Assembly: GCA_963728925.1 (NCBI GenBank) | Contig: CAVSMB010000029.1 | Coordinates: 310,001-374,000 of the forward strand | Source of the DNA: JBBPZA01 sp963728925 | Lineage (GTDB): Bacteria > Actinomycetota > Thermoleophilia > Solirubrobacterales > Solirubrobacteraceae | Direction of reading: 5' to 3' | DNA: 64,000 nt | Shown: piece after piece, positions 1 through 8,061 of the stretch | Position numbering within the stretch: position 1 is the stretch's first letter | Layout of the letters: each line of letters opens with the position of its first letter | Notes under the pieces: generated by a model | Told to the model about the DNA's origin: nothing | The model's input: the letters and a program-made list of their open reading frames with translations, nothing else | Database searches by the model: none | Made by a program: the position numbers and the translations under genes

Positions 1-1
1 G

Positions 2-109
2 AACATGGCTTCGGTCCTCCCTGCGATCGGAGGGTCAGCGGCGGTCCGGCTCACGAAACTCTTGCGCGGACGGTTCGAGGAGGACCCGGGACTGGACGGC
101 TATGGCTGA
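2..109 (+). CDS. C-terminal end of an unidentified protein, cut by the window edge
   Basis: An open frame enters from the window edge and stops at TGA 107-109. It gives about 35 residues with a charged tail ending in LDGYG. Composition is plausible for coding sequence, but there is too little to assign a family. The next gene lies tail-to-tail on the other strand. Confidence 0.3.
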   Translation, partial: NMASVLPAIGGSAAVRLTKLLRGRFEEDPGLDGYG

Positions 110-146
110 TCTCCTTGCTGATGGACGAGGGCGGGGTTGCGAGGCG

Positions 147-1004
147 TCACGCGGCGGCGTCGACCGATGCGGGCTGGCGCAGGAAGGCGAGCAGCTCGCG
201 GTTGACCTCCTTGGCGTGGGTGACGCACATGACGTGCGGTCCGCCTTCGATCTCGACGTAGTGCCCGTCGGGCAGCGCCGCGTGCAGCCGGCGGCCCTGG
301 CCGTCGATCGGCAGGATGCGGTCGGCCGTTCCGTGCAGGATCAGCGTCGGGATGTCGATCCGCTTGATGTCCTCGCCGAAGTCGTCAAGCCAGCCGGGTG
401 GGCACGCCCACGTCGCGATCGGCGACGCCGTCGCACCGGCGTTCCAGAGGTTGCGCACCGTCTCCTCGCTGACCCGTGTGCCCAGGTAGTCATCGAGGTT
501 GAGGAAGTCCCCGAGCAACCCGGTCAGCCACGCGGCCCGGTCGTCGAGAATCGCCTGCTGCACGGTCGCGACCGCCGCCTCATCGACCCCCCCCGGGTTC
601 TCCGCCGACTTGGCGTACGACGGCGCGAGGCTCTCGATGAAGACCACACCCTCCAGCCGATCGGTCCCGTGGGTGCCGACGTAGCGAGCCAGCTCCCCGG
701 TGCCCAGCGAGAAGCCGACCAGGGTCGCCTCACGCAGGTCGAGCTCGACCAGCACCTTGTCGAGGTCGCCGGCGAGCGTGTCGAAGTCATAGCCCACGGT
801 CGGCCGGCTTGACTGGCCGAACCCGCGCCGGTCATAGACGATCACGCGATGGCCGGCCTCCAGCAGCGCGTGCACCTGCGGCTCCCAGGACCGGCTGTCA
901 ACCGGCCAACCACTCAACAGGACGACCGGCGAGCCGGAGCCGTGGTCCTCGTAGTAGAGCTCGATGGGCGTGGTGTTCTCCTGTCCGACGGTGATCGTGC
1001 CCAT
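147..1004 (-). CDS. alpha/beta hydrolase, non-heme chloroperoxidase-like
   Basis: A 285-residue alpha/beta hydrolase, full length for the cofactor-free haloperoxidase/esterase group. The nucleophile elbow GFSLG places the catalytic Ser at 99. The acid is Asp228 in HGTADR and the histidine is His257 in GGPHV. HGSG near residue 21 and DRRGFG near residue 58 are the usual oxyanion and strand motifs. The start ATG is supported by an AAGGAGG ribosome site about 5 nt upstream. There is no signal peptide, so it is cytoplasmic. Family members hydrolyse esters or make peracids in vitro; the natural substrate cannot be read from sequence. Monocistronic, and transcribed away from a response-regulator remnant. 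Confidence 0.85.
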   Translation of the reverse strand: MGTITVGQENTTPIELYYEDHGSGSPVVLLSGWPVDSRSWEPQVHALLEAGHRVIVYDRRGFGQSSRPTVGYDFDTLAGDLDKVLVELDLREATLVGFSLGTGELARYVGTHGTDRLEGVVFIESLAPSYAKSAENPGGVDEAAVATVQQAILDDRAAWLTGLLGDFLNLDDYLGTRVSEETVRNLWNAGATASPIATWACPPGWLDDFGEDIKRIDIPTLILHGTADRILPIDGQGRRLHAALPDGHYVEIEGGPHVMCVTHAKEVNRELLAFLRQPASVDAAA

Positions 1005-1129
1005 GGGGCCTCCTTGAAGGATTGGCTGGCGTCAACCAGGTTCCAGGGCGCGCCGGGCCTCCGCTAGACCCGCTGGCCGGAGCGCGGTTTCCGGCTAGCC
1101 TACCCTCGTGTGAAGGCCGCCCTGAGCCC

Positions 1130-1261
1130 GTGTCCCGCTCGGTGCTCGTCGTCGATGACCACGCCTCGTTTCGCGACCTCGCCGCGAGGGTGCTGACCGG
1201 GTGGGGCCACGTGGTGATCGGTGAGGCCGGCAGCGTCGAGGAGGCGCTCGCGCGCGCCGCT
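1130..1261 (+). pseudogene. response regulator receiver-domain remnant
   Basis: From GTG 1130 the frame encodes the first 40-odd residues of a NarL/FixJ-type receiver domain: SRSVLVVDDHASFRDL with the acidic pocket Asp-Asp, then GEAGSVEEALARA. Similarity then ends abruptly. The phosphorylated Asp strand, the rest of the receiver and any output domain are absent, and the frame runs on without meaning opposite the neighbouring gene. A TACCCT box lies at 1101-1106. This is a 5' remnant left after deletion of most of the gene. Confidence 0.65.
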
Positions 1262-1368
1262 CCTCGGACTCGGACCGCGCCAACGCGTGGTCTCCCTTCG
1301 CCGTGCACGCTCGGCGAGAGCCGCAGGCTCGGCGAGCGCACACCTGAGGAGGCGAGGGGCGCTGTCGG

Positions 1369-2157
1369 CTACCGCGCCGCCCGGTCGGAGTCGAGCGCCG
1401 CCTGGTCCTTGTCGCGCTCGCGCAACGGGTTGGGGGTCTCACCGGGCGACGGGACCGCCTGGTCCTCCCCCGTCGCACCCTCGCTGTCGACGAAGCGCCC
1501 GACACGCGAGTCGGCGAGGTCGCCGCGGGCCAGCGAGCGCAGGAAGCCGTGGGTGACCAGCACGTGGATGCGCGACTGGGTGTTCACGTAGAACCACGTC
1601 GCGATCCCCGAGGCCAGCGCCGGATAGAAGTTCGCGACCTCGACCTCGACGTGGGCCACCGCATAGCCGGGCCGGTCGGCGGGGCGCCGTGTGACGTCGA
1701 TCTCGAGGTAGCCGTCGCCGCCCCGTCCCCGTCGCGAGACCAGCACTCCCTTCTCGATGCGCCAGCGCACGATCCCGCGGCCCCCCTCCATCTCGTACTC
1801 GGGGGCCCGGAAGCTCAGCAGCACGAAGGGCCGGAACAACAGCACGACGAAGCGCTCGCGATCGGTGTAGCGCACCTGGATGAGGCCGAGCGTCGCCCGG
1901 GTGAGGAAGCGCCAGTAGGTGCGGGCAAGGCGCTCGAGGTTCATCGGCGACCAGATCCGGTCGAGCTCGTCCTCGGGAAGCGTGAGGTCGGCGGCCTGCA
2001 CGGAGCGCACCGCCCCTCGGTCGATCGCCGTCCCCTGCTGGGGATCGACGATCACCGCCTCGGCCCGCACCGGGGGCAGGCTGCGGCGCCACAGGAGCCA
2101 CGCGCCCGTCAGCGCGGCGAGGACGGCACCGGCGACGCCGGCGAGCGTGCGCCTCAT
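1369..2157 (-). CDS. conserved hypothetical protein with one N-terminal membrane helix
   Basis: 262 residues. Residues 5-24 form a hydrophobic helix followed by WRRSLPP, consistent with an N-terminal anchor. The body is a mixed alpha/beta domain with aromatic motifs such as TYWRFL and VEVANFYPALAS, and the last ~35 residues are polar and probably disordered. The family was not recognised. Its start codon overlaps the stop of the upstream SDR gene as ATGA, so the two are translationally coupled and probably act together. No catalytic motif is evident. Confidence 0.7.
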   Translation of the reverse strand: MRRTLAGVAGAVLAALTGAWLLWRRSLPPVRAEAVIVDPQQGTAIDRGAVRSVQAADLTLPEDELDRIWSPMNLERLARTYWRFLTRATLGLIQVRYTDRERFVVLLFRPFVLLSFRAPEYEMEGGRGIVRWRIEKGVLVSRRGRGGDGYLEIDVTRRPADRPGYAVAHVEVEVANFYPALASGIATWFYVNTQSRIHVLVTHGFLRSLARGDLADSRVGRFVDSEGATGEDQAVPSPGETPNPLRERDKDQAALDSDRAAR

Positions 2158-3053
2158 TCCCCGTCCAGCGCCGCGCGGACCGCCTCGTCGAAGCCCTTGG
2201 GCGCGTCGTTGATCCCGGGTGGGGGAGCGGTCCGCACCACCATCTCGGACCGCAGCCCGTCGACCAGCGGGCGTACGAGCCCGCTCTCCACGGGGGTCAC
2301 GAGCGTCACCCAGTAAGAGGACAGGCGAGGGCTCAGCACCGGCACGCGGATGATGGCCGGCGGCCGGCGGCCTTCGACGCGCGCGAAGCGCCCCATCATG
2401 TCGCGGTAGCTGAGCACGTCGGCGCCGCCGAGCTGGAGCTCGGCCGGCACCTCGTCGCGTTCACCGGCGTCGGCGAGCGAGGCGACCACGTCGGCGATGG
2501 CGATGGGCTGCGTGCGGGTGTCGATCCAGCGCGGGCAGATCATGGCGGGGAGCCGGTGGACGAGTGCGCGCAGCATCTCAAACGACGCGCTCTGGGCGCC
2601 GATGACCATCGCGGCGCGCGCGTGCACGAAGGACTCGACGCGCTCACTGAGCAGCTCGGCGACCTCCTCGCGGCTCTGCAGGTGCTCGGAGGTGGTGTCG
2701 GCCGTCGGCTTCAGGCCACCGAGGTAGACGATGCGGCGCACGCCCGCCTCGCGAGCAGCGTCGCCGAAGTTGCGGGCGGCGCGGCGGTCGAGGGCGGCGA
2801 AGTCCTTCCCGTTGCCTCGCCCCATGGAGTGGATGAGGTAGTACGCGACGTCGGTCTCGTCCAGCGCGGCGGCGAGGCCCTCGCCCGAGACCGCGTCCCC
2901 TCTGGCGACCTCGACGCCGCCGGGGAGCCGTCCGCGCGACGGGTCGCGCAGCATCGCGCGGACCGTCGCGCCGCGGTCGCAGAGCGTGTCGAGCAGCCGG
3001 CCGCCGACGTACCCGGAGGCGCCGGTGAGAAGGATCCTGTGGTCTGCGTCCAT
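2154..3053 (-). CDS. NAD(P)-binding SDR-family protein (atypical, NmrA/NDUFA9-like)
   Basis: 299 residues from ATG 3053. The N-terminal Rossmann motif LLTGASGYVGGRL is the glycine-rich TGxxGxxG of atypical short-chain dehydrogenases. A YLIHSMG strand and YLGGLKP follow. The classic YxxxK catalytic pair is not obvious, so it may be a binding or sensor protein rather than a dehydrogenase. The C-terminal ~100 residues (SSYWVTLVTPVESGLVRPLVDGL) resemble the DUF2867-type tail often fused to such proteins. First gene of a two-gene operon, divergent from the MerR-DICT regulator, which probably controls it. Confidence 0.8.
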   Translation of the reverse strand: MDADHRILLTGASGYVGGRLLDTLCDRGATVRAMLRDPSRGRLPGGVEVARGDAVSGEGLAAALDETDVAYYLIHSMGRGNGKDFAALDRRAARNFGDAAREAGVRRIVYLGGLKPTADTTSEHLQSREEVAELLSERVESFVHARAAMVIGAQSASFEMLRALVHRLPAMICPRWIDTRTQPIAIADVVASLADAGERDEVPAELQLGGADVLSYRDMMGRFARVEGRRPPAIIRVPVLSPRLSSYWVTLVTPVESGLVRPLVDGLRSEMVVRTAPPPGINDAPKGFDEAVRAALDGE

Positions 3054-3177
3054 GCGCCAAGTACGGAGCGCCTCAGCCATCCGATCGCTGGGCGGCTGCC
3101 ATCCGTGACCCCCCGGCCTCCCGCTGCCGTACCCGGGACGCATCAAGTGGCGACCCGCCACCCTCACGCTCAAAGCG

Positions 3178-3206
3178 TTGAAGGCGTGCTCAACATCTTG
3201 TAGAAG
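3178..3206 (+). promoter_or_regulatory. candidate promoter of the MerR-DICT gene
   Basis: TTGAAG (3178-3183), a 17-bp spacer and TAGAAG (3201-3206) lie just before the MerR start. The -10-like box ends 9 nt before ATG 3216, which would give a nearly leaderless mRNA. The 156-bp divergent spacer to the SDR operon is where an autoregulatory operator would be expected, but no clear dyad was pinned down. Confidence 0.45.
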
Positions 3207-3215
3207 GTCGTGCAC

Positions 3216-4067
3216 ATGACCGAAGGCCTCTCTATCGGCGACGTCGCCGAGCGGACCGGGCTCGCGGCAGGGACCATCCGCATGTGGGAGCAGCGCTATG
3301 GGGCGCCGACCCCGCGCCGCCTGGCGAGCGGGTACCGGGTGTACGGTGTCGGCGACGTCGACCTGCTCCGCCGCGCGCTCGCTTATCGCGAGCGCGGCCT
3401 GTCGGTCGGCGCGGCGCTCGAGCGGGCGCGCGAGAACGGAGCCGAGACCGACCTTCCGTCGATCTACGGCGCGGTCGCGTCGGCGGTCGGCGCGCCGCGC
3501 ACCCATCTGCTGCGCAAGCCGACGCTGCTGGCGATCAGCCGCGCGATCGAGGACGAGACGCTCGCCCACGCCGCGGCGCCGCTGTGCTTCGGCGCCTTCC
3601 AGGAGGAGCGCTTCTACCGCAGGGTGGAGCACCGCTACCGTCGCATCGCCGACGGCGCCGACGCGACGGTCGTCTTCGCTGACTTCCCAGCCGTCCGCGA
3701 GGCGCCCGGCGAGCCCTCCGAGATCCCGATCCGGGGGGAGGCGGCGCTCGGCAACGAATGGGCGGTGATCATCGACGCACCCGGCTACGCCGCGTGCCTG
3801 CTCGCGTGGGAGCATCCCAACGGCGTGGAGCGCGACGGCCCCGACGACGCCGAGCGCCGCTTCGAGGCGATCTGGACGATCGACCCCGACGCCGTGCGCC
3901 GCGCCTCACTCGTCTCCGCGCGCCTCGCCGCACGTGAGGACGCGGAGCTCGGCCGGCGCCTGGACGCGCTGCTCGCCGACAGGCGCCTGGCCATCGAGAC
4001 GCCGGCCCCCGCGCTGACCGCGCTGACCAACCGTATGGTCGGCTACCTCGAGGAGGCCGCGGCCTGA
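3216..4067 (+). CDS. MerR-family regulator with C-terminal DICT sensory domain
   Basis: 283 residues. Residues 5-75 are a MerR winged helix-turn-helix (LSIGDVAERTGLAAGTIRMWEQRYG, then the SGYRVY wing). Residues ~95-240 match the DICT domain, which often begins LLAISRAIEDE, a sensory module linked to light and two-component signalling in actinobacteria and cyanobacteria. There is no B12-binding domain, so it is not a CarH/LitR photoreceptor. ATG 3216 was chosen over GTG 3210 because a -10-like box ends at 3206. It is divergent from the SDR operon, its most likely target. The ligand is unknown. Confidence 0.82.
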   Translation: MTEGLSIGDVAERTGLAAGTIRMWEQRYGAPTPRRLASGYRVYGVGDVDLLRRALAYRERGLSVGAALERARENGAETDLPSIYGAVASAVGAPRTHLLRKPTLLAISRAIEDETLAHAAAPLCFGAFQEERFYRRVEHRYRRIADGADATVVFADFPAVREAPGEPSEIPIRGEAALGNEWAVIIDAPGYAACLLAWEHPNGVERDGPDDAERRFEAIWTIDPDAVRRASLVSARLAAREDAELGRRLDALLADRRLAIETPAPALTALTNRMVGYLEEAAA

Positions 4068-4121
4068 GGAGACCCCTGAAAAGTGGTTCGACATCGACAC
4101 GCCTGTTTTCAGGGGTCTCCT
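4067..4121. terminator. perfect 16-bp inverted repeat between convergent genes
   Basis: Arms 4067-4082 and 4106-4121 are exact reverse complements (AGGAGACCCCTGAAAA and its complement) around a 23-nt loop. The dyad fills the space between the stops of the MerR gene and moeA and overlaps both stop codons. It can fold on either transcript. The A and T tracts sit at the loop side rather than after the stem, so it is not a textbook rho-independent terminator, but bidirectional termination or 3'-end protection is the simplest role. Confidence 0.6.
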
Positions 4122-5343
4122 AGACGGTTGCGTCAGCCATCGAGAGCCGCTCGATCTCGATGGCCTCGCCGGCGGCGGCGACCCCCTCGCCGGCGGCGAG
4201 GAAGGCCAGAGCGTCGGCGTGCAGCATCGAGGTGAGGAGGTGGGACTGCTGGGGGCCGGTGGGGGTGGCCCGCGGACGGCCGTCGTCCCCAGGCGCGAGG
4301 CGCACACGCAGGGCCTGCTCGCGCTCGGGGTTGCGTGCAACGGGCTCGCCGAGCAGCGCGTGCTCGCGGGCGGGGAGCGGCTCGAGGCCCTGCAGCGCTC
4401 GCAGGGCCGGGGCGGCGAAGAGCAGGAAGGTCACCATCGCCGACACCGGGTTGCCGGGCAGGCCCAGGACGAGCGTCCCGTCGCGGGCGCCGAACCATGT
4501 CGGCTTGCCGGGCTGAAGCGCGACGCGCCAGAAGCGCTCACGGACCCCCAGGTCGTCGAGCGCGGGCTTGACGTGGTCGTGGGGGCCGACCGACACGCCT
4601 CCGGAGACCACGACGAGGTCGCTCTCGCCCAGGCCGCGCTCGAGCGCCGTCGCGGTGGCGTCGCGGCGGTCGGGAACGTCGCTGCGGGCGATCACCTCGG
4701 CGCCGTCGAGCCTCGCCAGCGAGGCGAGCGTGAGGGCGTTGGAGTCGTGCAGCTGGCCCGGGCCGAGTGGCACGCCGGGAGCGACCAGCTCGTCGCCCGT
4801 GGCCAGCACGGTGACCCGCGGACGCCGGACGCAGGGGAGCGCGGCGACCCCGGTGTTCGCCGCGACACCCAGTTGCGCGGGACCCAGGCGCGCGCCGCCC
4901 CTCAGGATCGGCGTCCCCGCGCGTATGTCCTCCCCGGCGGGCCGGACGTTCTCGCCCGGCGCGGTCTCCGCCGCCACCGTCACGTGGCCGTCCTCCTCGG
5001 CGGTGTCCTCGACGCGGATGACCGCGGTCGCCCCCTCGGGCACGGTGGCACCGGTCGAGATGCGGATCGCGGTTCCATCCCGGACCGCCACCCCCGCCGG
5101 ATGCCCGGCACGCGACTCGCCGGCGATCCGCAGCCTGCGCCTGGCCGGGCCCGCGCGCAGGGCGAACCCGTCCATCGCCGACCCGGTGTAGGGCGGCGAG
5201 TCGCCGGCGGCGGCGACGTCGCGCGCGAGCGCGCGCCACAGGGCCCGGTCGAGAGCGACCTCCTCGGTCTCGAGCGGCGCGGCCTCGGCCAGCACGAGCT
5301 CGCGCGCCTGCGCGACGGTCAGCAGCGGCGTGGCGACGGACAT
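4120..5343 (-). CDS. moeA: molybdopterin molybdenumtransferase MoeA
   Basis: 407 residues from ATG 5343, normal MoeA length. The enzyme inserts molybdate into adenylylated molybdopterin in the last step of Mo-cofactor synthesis. Visible motifs run in order: PPYTGSAMDGFALRA near the N-terminus, ISTGATVPEGATAVIRVED, the domain III strand VTVLATGDELV, the loop VVVSGGVSVGPHDHVKPAL, and VLGLPGNPVSAMVTF near the C-terminus, followed by the small beta-barrel domain. No other moa/moe genes are in the window. It converges with the MerR gene and is divergent from a PIN-toxin gene. Confidence 0.93.
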   Translation of the reverse strand: MSVATPLLTVAQARELVLAEAAPLETEEVALDRALWRALARDVAAAGDSPPYTGSAMDGFALRAGPARRRLRIAGESRAGHPAGVAVRDGTAIRISTGATVPEGATAVIRVEDTAEEDGHVTVAAETAPGENVRPAGEDIRAGTPILRGGARLGPAQLGVAANTGVAALPCVRRPRVTVLATGDELVAPGVPLGPGQLHDSNALTLASLARLDGAEVIARSDVPDRRDATATALERGLGESDLVVVSGGVSVGPHDHVKPALDDLGVRERFWRVALQPGKPTWFGARDGTLVLGLPGNPVSAMVTFLLFAAPALRALQGLEPLPAREHALLGEPVARNPEREQALRVRLAPGDDGRPRATPTGPQQSHLLTSMLHADALAFLAAGEGVAAAGEAIEIERLSMADATV

Positions 5344-5417
5344 CGGCGCATTGTCCTGCACCGGTCCTCCCGATCGCCTCCCGCCAACAAGCTCGCCGGC
5401 CAAACCCTCGCCGACCT

Positions 5418-5816
5418 CTGACCTCGGGACTGCTCGACACCACGGTGTTCATCGCCCGAGAGGTCGAGCGACCGCTTCGCGAGTTGCCCGACCGCGTGGC
5501 GGTCTCCGTGATCACGATCGGCGAGCTGGAGCTGGGCGTCCTCGCCGCGGTCGACGAGGCAGTTCTGGCCAGACGCGCCGACACCCTCGCGCTCGCACGG
5601 GAGTCCGATCCGATCCCGGTCAGCGAGCCGGTGATGACGGCGTGGGCACGTCTGGTAGCCGACTGCCGCCGCGCGGGCGTGCACCGCAACGTCAGGCTCA
5701 CGGATGCGCTGATCGCGGCCACCGCGATCGCCCACGGTCTGCCGGTCATCACGCACGACGAGGACTACGATCGGATCGCGGGCGCACACCTGCCGTTGCG
5801 CGTCGTGAAGGTCTGA
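5418..5816 (+). CDS. PIN-domain toxin, VapC-like, with uncertain start
   Basis: PIN ribonuclease fold of about 130 residues. The first acidic residue is in GLLDTT, followed by ITIGELELG, then LTDALIAATAIAHGLPVITHDEDYD with the remaining acidic residues. The first catalytic Asp is encoded at 5436-5438, upstream of the first ordinary start codon (GTG 5445), so starting there would destroy the active site. The only in-frame codon that could initiate before it is CTG 5418, which overlaps a TGA (5419-5421) closing another short frame. No complete antitoxin lies upstream: only ~75 bp separate it from moeA. It is best read as a VapC whose antitoxin and native 5' end were lost, and is probably non-functional. 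Confidence 0.6.
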   Translation: MTSGLLDTTVFIAREVERPLRELPDRVAVSVITIGELELGVLAAVDEAVLARRADTLALARESDPIPVSEPVMTAWARLVADCRRAGVHRNVRLTDALIAATAIAHGLPVITHDEDYDRIAGAHLPLRVVKV

Positions 5817-5861
5817 ACCGGCGCCGGTTCTCGCCGCCTCCGCGCGTGAAAGGATCGCGGC

Positions 5862-6860
5862 GTGCAGGCCGACGCTCCCCGTGCCCGCAGCGCCCGGGCG
5901 GTGCCGGACGCGCCCGTGCACGCCCTCGTGTCGCGCTCCGAAGGACTCGCGAAGGGATGGCTGATCGCCCTGCTGGAGCGCCGTCCGCTGGCGCGCGCCG
6001 CCGCCGTGCCGACGGCGGGCCTGGCGGCGCGCGGGCCCGAGCTCTGCGCCGTCGCCGCCCGCGCGCTGGCCTCGGACGAGGCGCTGGCCGAGCTTCAGGC
6101 GCTGCATGCGCCCTCGCTCGCCGGACTGACCGGCGCGGTCGGCCCGGCCGCGATCGTCGAGGCCGCCGAGGCGCTGCGGGCGATCCTGTGGGCCGCCCTG
6201 CTCGAGACGCTGCCCGAGCCGCGCCCCGGGCAGCTCGCCGACCTCGCCGACCGGCTCGCGCTCCTCACCTCCGGGCTCCTCGCCGCGGCGCTGAGCGATC
6301 GGGCGCCCGCGCCGACCGTCGAGGAGCAGGGGGAGGACGACGGGGGCGTCGGTGGGCGACCTGTCGCCTCGGCGCTGACCGCTGTCCGCGACCGGCGGCC
6401 GGCCCCTGACCCGGCACCGGAAGCAGGGCTGTGGCGCGACGCCCTGGAGCGCCGGCTGGGCGCCGGTGGCCCCGGTGAACGGACCTCGCTGCTGCTGGTC
6501 GAGCTCGACGACGTGGAGCGGATGCGGGCGGCCGGCGAGCTCGACGGCCTGCTCGAGCGCGCCGGGCTGGCGATCCGCCGCGAGGCGCGCCGCGGCGACC
6601 TCGTCGCCCACGAGTCCGACGGGCGCACGTGGGTTCTCGCGGCCGAGTCGGGCCGGCCGGCCGCCGAGGCGCTGGCGCGTCGCATCGCCGCCGGCATAGC
6701 GGCCGTCGGCGGGGAGCACGGCGCGCCGCTGACCGTGTCGATCGGCCTGGCCGTCCATCCCGACGACGGCCTCGACGCCGGGGCGCTCTCGGCCCACGCC
6801 GAGGAGGACATGCTCGCGGCCCGCGCGGCAGGTCTGCCGGTCGGGGGCGAGCGGCTCTGA
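5862..6860 (+). CDS. degenerate GGDEF-domain protein
   Basis: 332 residues from GTG. The N-terminal ~190 residues are alanine/leucine-rich helices and a proline-rich linker. The C-terminal part has the diguanylate-cyclase fold pattern: SLLLVELDDVERM (beta1), RRGDLVAHESDGRTWVL at the active-site hairpin, and LTVSIGLAVHPDDG with HAEEDMLAARAAG at the end. The signature GGDEF is replaced by HESDG, so it cannot be a normal cyclase; a GTP or c-di-GMP binding role is possible. Codon use matches its neighbours. No operon partner is evident. Confidence 0.7.
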   Translation: MQADAPRARSARAVPDAPVHALVSRSEGLAKGWLIALLERRPLARAAAVPTAGLAARGPELCAVAARALASDEALAELQALHAPSLAGLTGAVGPAAIVEAAEALRAILWAALLETLPEPRPGQLADLADRLALLTSGLLAAALSDRAPAPTVEEQGEDDGGVGGRPVASALTAVRDRRPAPDPAPEAGLWRDALERRLGAGGPGERTSLLLVELDDVERMRAAGELDGLLERAGLAIRREARRGDLVAHESDGRTWVLAAESGRPAAEALARRIAAGIAAVGGEHGAPLTVSIGLAVHPDDGLDAGALSAHAEEDMLAARAAGLPVGGERL

Positions 6861-7061
6861 GCCCGCGATCTCCAGACTGGATGGATCGCCGGGTGGTGGA
6901 ACCTCCACGCTGGCGTTCTTGGCGTGCGCGGCGCTCCTGGTCTCCAGCGGTGCGCGCGGAGCGATCGGCGGCTTCGCCTGGCTGGCGCTCGGAGCGCCGG
7001 GCTTCGCCATCGCCGCGCGACGAGGCGGGTCCTCCGCGAGCCCCCGCGGGACCCCGGCCGC

Positions 7062-7817
7062 TCAGCGAACGGTGCCCGGGCCGAGCACCAGCGAGCCGAC
7101 GGTGCCGATGCCCTCGAAGCCGAGCTTTGACGCGGTGGCCTCGGTGAGGTCCCAGCTGAACCCGCGGCGGTAGGGCCCGCGGTCGACGACGGGCACCGTG
7201 ATCGAGCGCCCGTTGTAGTAGAAGGCGACCCTCGTGCCGCATGGCCGTGTCTTGTTCGCCACCCCGAGCGTCGTGCGCTTGAGCCGGATCCCGCAGGCCG
7301 TGATGCGGTCGTAGAACGTCGAGGCCTTGGTCGGCTCGTAGACGGTCAGGGTCAGCGCCTGCGAGGCCTGGTCGGCCGCAGCGCCGGCGGAGCCGGGGTC
7401 GCGGGCGACGACCGCCCGGACCGGGAACGAGCCCGCCGACCCCGCCTTCCACTTCACGCTCCAGGCGCCGTCGGAGTCAGTCGTCGCCCTGGTCACCTCG
7501 CGCCAGGCGCCCACCGAATCCCGGCGCTGGACGCTGATCGTCTGGCCCTCGCGGGCGCGATCGACGCGCCCCGAAAAGCGCACCTTGCGCCCGAGCAGAA
7601 CCTGGCCGCGGACCGAGAGGGTCACGCCGCCGGACTGCTCGCCGGTCGCCGTCGTGTCCGTCGCGCCGCTGAGCGAGGCGTCGTCGACCGGCGTCGTCGT
7701 GGTCGCTCCGGGGCCGGGGGCGGAGGTCCCGCCGGTCTTCCCGTCGGCGAGCGCGGGCGCGGCGGAGCAAGCGGTGATCAGGGCGGCGAGCAGGGCCGCG
7801 CGGGACAGCTTGGGCAC
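7062..7817 (-). CDS. secreted RlpA-like double-psi beta-barrel protein
   Basis: 251 residues. Residues 1-24 are a signal peptide ending in APALADG. A low-complexity T/G/A linker and a ~100-residue Ig/Ber-like beta domain follow. The C-terminal ~85 residues form an RlpA-like double-psi barrel: STFYDRITACGIRL, PCGTRVAFYYNGRS, VPVVDRGPYRRG and WDLTEATASKLGF, with the conserved DRGPY. RlpA-family proteins act on denuded peptidoglycan glycans or expansin-like substrates, so a cell-wall remodelling role outside the membrane is likely. The gene is preceded by a c-di-AMP riboswitch, as is common for wall hydrolases in Actinobacteria. Confidence 0.85.
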   Translation of the reverse strand: MPKLSRAALLAALITACSAAPALADGKTGGTSAPGPGATTTTPVDDASLSGATDTTATGEQSGGVTLSVRGQVLLGRKVRFSGRVDRAREGQTISVQRRDSVGAWREVTRATTDSDGAWSVKWKAGSAGSFPVRAVVARDPGSAGAAADQASQALTLTVYEPTKASTFYDRITACGIRLKRTTLGVANKTRPCGTRVAFYYNGRSITVPVVDRGPYRRGFSWDLTEATASKLGFEGIGTVGSLVLGPGTVR

Positions 7818-7845
7818 AGGGCCCTTCCGGTTGTCGGGTGACTCG

Positions 7846-7991
7846 TGTCCGGCCTACGGGGTGAGCTGACGGGCTCGCGCCTGAACGGCGCTACGGCTCG
7901 AGAACGAGCCGATTCGCCCCCGCGAGCCGAAGCTCGCATTGGGTCCCCCGCCCGCCGTGCGCAGGACGCACGGCAGCTCGGCTGGAGCGGG
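7846..7991 (-). ncRNA. c-di-AMP riboswitch (ydaO/yuaA class) in the leader of the RlpA-like gene
   Basis: Read on the minus strand, the leader carries the hallmarks of the ydaO/yuaA aptamer: a 5' GGGGGACCCAAT segment, then GGGGGCGAATCGG, hairpin arms around GAGCTTCGGCTC, and the 3' block GCCCGTCAGCTCACCCCGTAGGC at 7852-7878 matching the consensus CCGUCAGCYAACCYCGUAGGC. The aptamer ends about 30 nt before the start codon. Established knowledge: this class binds c-di-AMP, usually shuts expression off, and often controls peptidoglycan hydrolases in actinobacteria. P1 pairing was not computed. Confidence 0.85.
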
Positions 7992-7993
7992 GC

Positions 7994-7999
7994 AGTATA
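7994..7999 (-). promoter_or_regulatory. -10 box of the riboswitch transcript
   Basis: TATACT on the minus strand lies a few nucleotides upstream of the first aptamer bases, so transcription would start at about 7987. No good -35 hexamer is evident 17 bp further upstream. Confidence 0.6.
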
Positions 8000-8061
8000 C
8001 GAACGACGCGGACGCGAGGCGCCGCCGACGCACCACGGCCCGGTCGCCAGGCGCGGCGAGG

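Noticed and set aside
6919..7061. Short hydrophobic frame in the gap between the GGDEF-like and RlpA-like genes
   Set aside because: Reads like a small membrane protein for ~45 residues but runs without break into antisense of the RlpA-like gene; no start or ribosome signal.
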